Below are positions 61,677 through 64,000 of a stretch of 64,000 bases of DNA, in pieces (the stretch's first letter is position 1; every line of letters starts with the position of its first letter). Origin of the DNA: Kitasatospora sp. NBC_00374 (GTDB lineage: Bacteria; Actinomycetota; Actinomycetes; Streptomycetales; Streptomycetaceae). The stretch spans positions 4,695,001 to 4,759,000 of the forward strand of contig NZ_CP107964.1 of assembly GCF_041434935.1 (NCBI RefSeq), read 5' to 3'. Below the pieces are notes generated by a model. It was not told where the DNA came from. It saw nothing but the letters and a program-made list of their open reading frames with translations, and searched no databases. A program made the translations under genes and the position numbers.

Positions 61677-62231
61677 TCAGCCGACCCGGCGGTAGCCGCC
61701 GCGGAAGTACAGCAGCGGGCGCTCGGCCGGTCCGGGGACCCTGGCCTCCAGCACCCGGGCGATCACCAGCACGTGGTCGCCGGCCTCGACCCGCTGCTCG
61801 GTGCGGCACTCCAGGGTGGCCAGCGCCCGGTCGATCAGGGGCGCGCCCGACCACGGGCCGCGGGTGTGCGGGGTGTCGGAGAACAGCAGCCGGTCGCTGA
61901 GCCGGCCCTTCATGGCGAACCGCGAGGCGAGGGTGCGCTGCTCCTCGGCGAGCAGTGAGACGGCCCAGCCGTCGACCCGCGCGAGCAGCTCGTCCATCCG
62001 CGAGTCCGCCCGCACCGAGACCAGGACCAGCGGCGGGTCGAGCGACACCGACAGCACCGAGGTCGCGGTCATCCCCACGTCCTCGCCGTCCTCCGGGTCG
62101 TGGGCGGTCACCAGCGACACCCCGGAGGCGAGCTGGCCGAGGGCGGCCCGGAACTCGTCGGGGGTCGCCACCGGGACGGCCGGGGCGGCGGGAGCGGCGG
62201 AGGGCTGTGGGGAGCTGTGCACGTACCGCAC
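61677..62231 (-). CDS. Flavin reductase-like (FMN-binding) protein
   Basis: A 184-aa protein of the flavin_reduct family. The core reads FRAALGQLASGVSLVTA, GMTATSVLSVSLDPPLVLVSV, SLLAEEQRTLASRFA and the C-terminal LLYFRGGYRRV. These are small FMN-binding split-barrel enzymes that supply reduced flavin to monooxygenases. The GTG at 62231 gives the usual length; the longer frame upstream has no family similarity. No monooxygenase partner is adjacent. Confidence 0.92.
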   Translation of the reverse strand: MRYVHSSPQPSAAPAAPAVPVATPDEFRAALGQLASGVSLVTAHDPEDGEDVGMTATSVLSVSLDPPLVLVSVRADSRMDELLARVDGWAVSLLAEEQRTLASRFAMKGRLSDRLLFSDTPHTRGPWSGAPLIDRALATLECRTEQRVEAGDHVLVIARVLEARVPGPAERPLLYFRGGYRRVG

Positions 62232-62603
62232 GGTAGTCGCCCGGCCCCTCCGCCGGTATCGGGCCCTGGTCGTAGGACCGGACGGGCCCCTGGTCGGGGA
62301 CGCGTGCGGCCCGGGGGCTGGTCCCGCGCGCTCCCAGGGGTGATGATGCAGGGCCCGGAGGCCGTCACGGCGCTTCGGCCGCGGGCCGTGACGGCGGGCC
62401 GCCGGATGGTCCGGAGTCAGGGAATGTCCCGGTATCGGATGACTCAAAGCGCCCGAACCGGTCGATCATTGTGTGATTTGAGTCACAGTGGCTACCTATT
62501 GCTGACCGAGCGTGCCTATCGCAGTGCTCCCTGTGATTCAGTTCTTCTGGCAATCGGACGATAACCAGTCACGAACAATCCGAAGCAGCCGGGGAGCCCC
62601 CGC
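62232..62603. promoter_or_regulatory. Divergent region with a CRP-type site before cdgB
   Basis: These 372 nt hold no gene. A perfect CRP-type operator TGTGA-N6-TCACA occupies 62472-62487; it also fits the Streptomyces Crp motif GTG-N6-G-N-CAC exactly. It lies 116 nt before the cdgB start. GC content drops locally between 62460 and 62590 compared with the surrounding genes, as expected for a promoter. No clear -35/-10 pair was settled on. Confidence 0.65.
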
Positions 62604-64000
62604 ATGGAAGCCGAGTCGGAGCCCTACGTCCGCCTCGCGACCCTCCGCACCTTGCACCGGGTCGTGGCGGACCTCAACGCTGCCCGGAGCCTGGCCGGCA
62701 CCCTGCAGGCCGTGGTCGAGGGCGCCGTGCACGGGCTCGGATTCGACGCCGCCGCGGTCAGCCTGGTCCGTCCGGACGGCGACCTGGTGGTCGCCGCGGT
62801 CTGGGAGATCGAGGAGAGCGCCCTCGGCGGGCCCGCCGTGCTGCTCGGCCAGGTCGGCTCCCGGGAGTCCTGGGAGCGGCTGCTGGGGGTCTGCGACCAC
62901 TGGGGCACCCTGCGCTTCCTGCCGAACGACCGCGGCTGGGCGGTCGCCTCCGACATCCCGACCTGGACCGGCGACGGCCCGCTGCCGGTGTACGCCAACG
63001 ACTGGCACCCCAACGACGCCCTGCTCGCCCCGATGTACAGCGCCGGCGGCGATCTGCTCGGCGTCCTCTCGGTGGACCGCCCGCGCAGCGGCAAGCGCCC
63101 GGGGGCCTGGACCCGCGAGGCGCTGGAGATGTTCTCGCTGCAGGCGTCCATCGCCATCGGGAACGCGAGGCTACGCGCGGAGATGCAGCGCGCCCTGGCC
63201 CGGCTGGAGAAGGAGCAGCAGGCACTGCGCGCCAGCGAGGAGAGCTTCCGGCAGGCGTTCGAGTACGCGCCCAGCGGGATGGCCATCACCGAACTGCACG
63301 GCGACGCGATGGGCCAGCTGACCCGGGTCAACGACGCGCTCTGCCGGCTGCTCGGCCGCCCCCGGGCCACCCTGCGCCAGCAGCGCTTCGCCGACCTGGT
63401 CCACCCCGAGGACCTGGAGCTGCTCCTGCGCACCAGCGCCGAGGGCGGCCGGGCGGAACTGCGCCTGTCCCGCCGGGACGGCGGCTACCAGTGGGTCTGT
63501 CTGCGCAACTCGGTGGTGGCCGACGCCGCCGAGGGCCCGAGCTTCCTGCTCACCCACGTCGAGGACATCGAGGACCGCAAGAAGCACGAGCTGCAGCTCG
63601 CCCACCGGGCCAGCCACGACGCCCTGACCGGCCTGCCCAACGGCGCCGAGCTGAGGGCCCGGCTCGGCCGCCGGCTCTGCGCCGCGCCGCAGGGGCCGGG
63701 GGGAGCCGCCGCGCACGGGGCGGCGTACGGGGCGGGCTACGGCGCGGTGGCGGCCGGGCACGCCCCGCTGCCCCCGGGGACCGTCGCCCACGAGGCCCAG
63801 GACATCGCCTACAGCGCGGCCTACAGCCCCGCCTACGAGCCCTCGTACGGCGGCGCCTCCTATGGCGCCCACGGGGGCTTCGAGGGCCTGGACGCGGGCG
63901 TCCCGGCGCACGGCTACGGTCACCCCGAGGAGTCGCTCCACCACGACGTCGAGGCCTTCGACGGCGGCTACCCGCTGCGCGGCCGGGAGCCGGCCGCCGA
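62604..64000 (+). CDS. cdgB: CdgB-type diguanylate cyclase (GAF-PAS-GGDEF), cut by window end
   Basis: The frame is open from the ATG at 62604 (GGGGAG 8 nt upstream) to the window end, 465 codons so far. A GAF domain (about residues 20-195) is followed by a short coiled coil and a PAS domain with its C-terminal PAC part (about 211-325, ending HVEDIEDRKKHELQLAHRA). The GGDEF domain begins at SHDALTGLPNGAEL (about 337-350). Before the GGDEF core is reached, a Gly/Ala/Tyr/His-rich insert of more than 100 residues runs from about 364 to the edge. The N-terminus and PAS region closely match Streptomyces CdgB as I recall it. CdgB makes c-di-GMP, which controls BldD and RsiG. The catalytic GG(D/E)EF site lies beyond the window. 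Confidence 0.9.
   Translation, partial: MEAESEPYVRLATLRTLHRVVADLNAARSLAGTLQAVVEGAVHGLGFDAAAVSLVRPDGDLVVAAVWEIEESALGGPAVLLGQVGSRESWERLLGVCDHWGTLRFLPNDRGWAVASDIPTWTGDGPLPVYANDWHPNDALLAPMYSAGGDLLGVLSVDRPRSGKRPGAWTREALEMFSLQASIAIGNARLRAEMQRALARLEKEQQALRASEESFRQAFEYAPSGMAITELHGDAMGQLTRVNDALCRLLGRPRATLRQQRFADLVHPEDLELLLRTSAEGGRAELRLSRRDGGYQWVCLRNSVVADAAEGPSFLLTHVEDIEDRKKHELQLAHRASHDALTGLPNGAELRARLGRRLCAAPQGPGGAAAHGAAYGAGYGAVAAGHAPLPPGTVAHEAQDIAYSAAYSPAYEPSYGGASYGAHGGFEGLDAGVPAHGYGHPEESLHHDVEAFDGGYPLRGREPAA

Noticed and set aside
62472..62500. BldD box before cdgB
   Set aside because: GTCACAGTGGC gives only a partial match to the BldD palindrome; the CRP-type reading is far better. A BldD site may still exist elsewhere in the region.

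Overview
The window is GC-rich actinobacterial chromosome, almost certainly from the family Streptomycetaceae (Streptomyces or Kitasatospora). The evidence is the strong third-position GC bias, abundant GTG starts, and a set of marker genes: mycothiol synthase, GlnR with its lone Asp50, Nur, RsiG, CdgB and a cmd-type membrane cluster. No phage, transposon, CRISPR array or tRNA gene was seen; this is core chromosome.

Layout. (1) 1-3090: 3' part of a 23S rRNA gene, a 5S rRNA gene and a terminator. (2) 3.2-14.9 kb: mycothiol synthase followed by a phosphate and polyphosphate island: ppk, a CHAD protein, a Nudix hydrolase, pstSCAB behind PHO boxes, then convergent pit and its PhoU-like partner. 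(3) 15.1-19.3 kb: csoR, two very small conserved-looking proteins, a LolA/LprG-type lipoprotein, a PAP2 phosphatase and a secreted double-domain peptidoglycan hydrolase. (4) 19.5-25.0 kb: a five-gene type IV secretion-like membrane cluster resembling the S. coelicolor cmd genes, with no relaxase or coupling protein in sight. (5) 25.4-32.8 kb: secreted 5'-nucleotidase, a CssRS-type two-component system with an HtrA-like protease, a LacI regulator and GlnR. (6) 33.5-42.2 kb: a sulfur group (ThiS/MoaD-like carrier, Cys-codon leader peptide, CysA rhodanese, DUF1416, DsrE-like protein), a nitrobindin-like protein, nur, ygfZ, dtd, rsiG, asparaginase and dodecin. (7) 42.3-58.6 kb: heme oxygenase with an iron box, ppa, a D,D-carboxypeptidase, a metalloprotease, tilS, hpt, ftsH, folE, an esterase, an MprF-like protein and folP/folB/folK. 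(8) 58.7-64 kb: a membrane coiled-coil protein, TerD, ArfB, a flavin reductase and a truncated GAF-PAS-GGDEF diguanylate cyclase (cdgB) cut by the window end.

The genes connect in a few themes. Phosphate: Pst (high affinity) and Pit (low affinity) feed Ppk and CHAD polyphosphate metabolism. Cell envelope and development: the cmd-like apparatus with its adjacent muramidase/endopeptidase, CssRS/HtrA, the MprF-like protein and the D,D-carboxypeptidase. Cyclic di-GMP: RsiG, the c-di-GMP-dependent anti-sigma factor of WhiG, and CdgB, a c-di-GMP synthase, lie 22 kb apart, and cdgB has a perfect CRP-type site upstream.

Compared with the S. coelicolor order as I remember it, the window joins blocks that lie apart there (about SCO4126-4151 inverted, SCO4152-4183, SCO3409-3397, SCO4277-4281). 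This suggests a genome rearranged relative to that species. Starts were chosen by ribosome binding site and family length; many were moved downstream of the longest possible reading frame.
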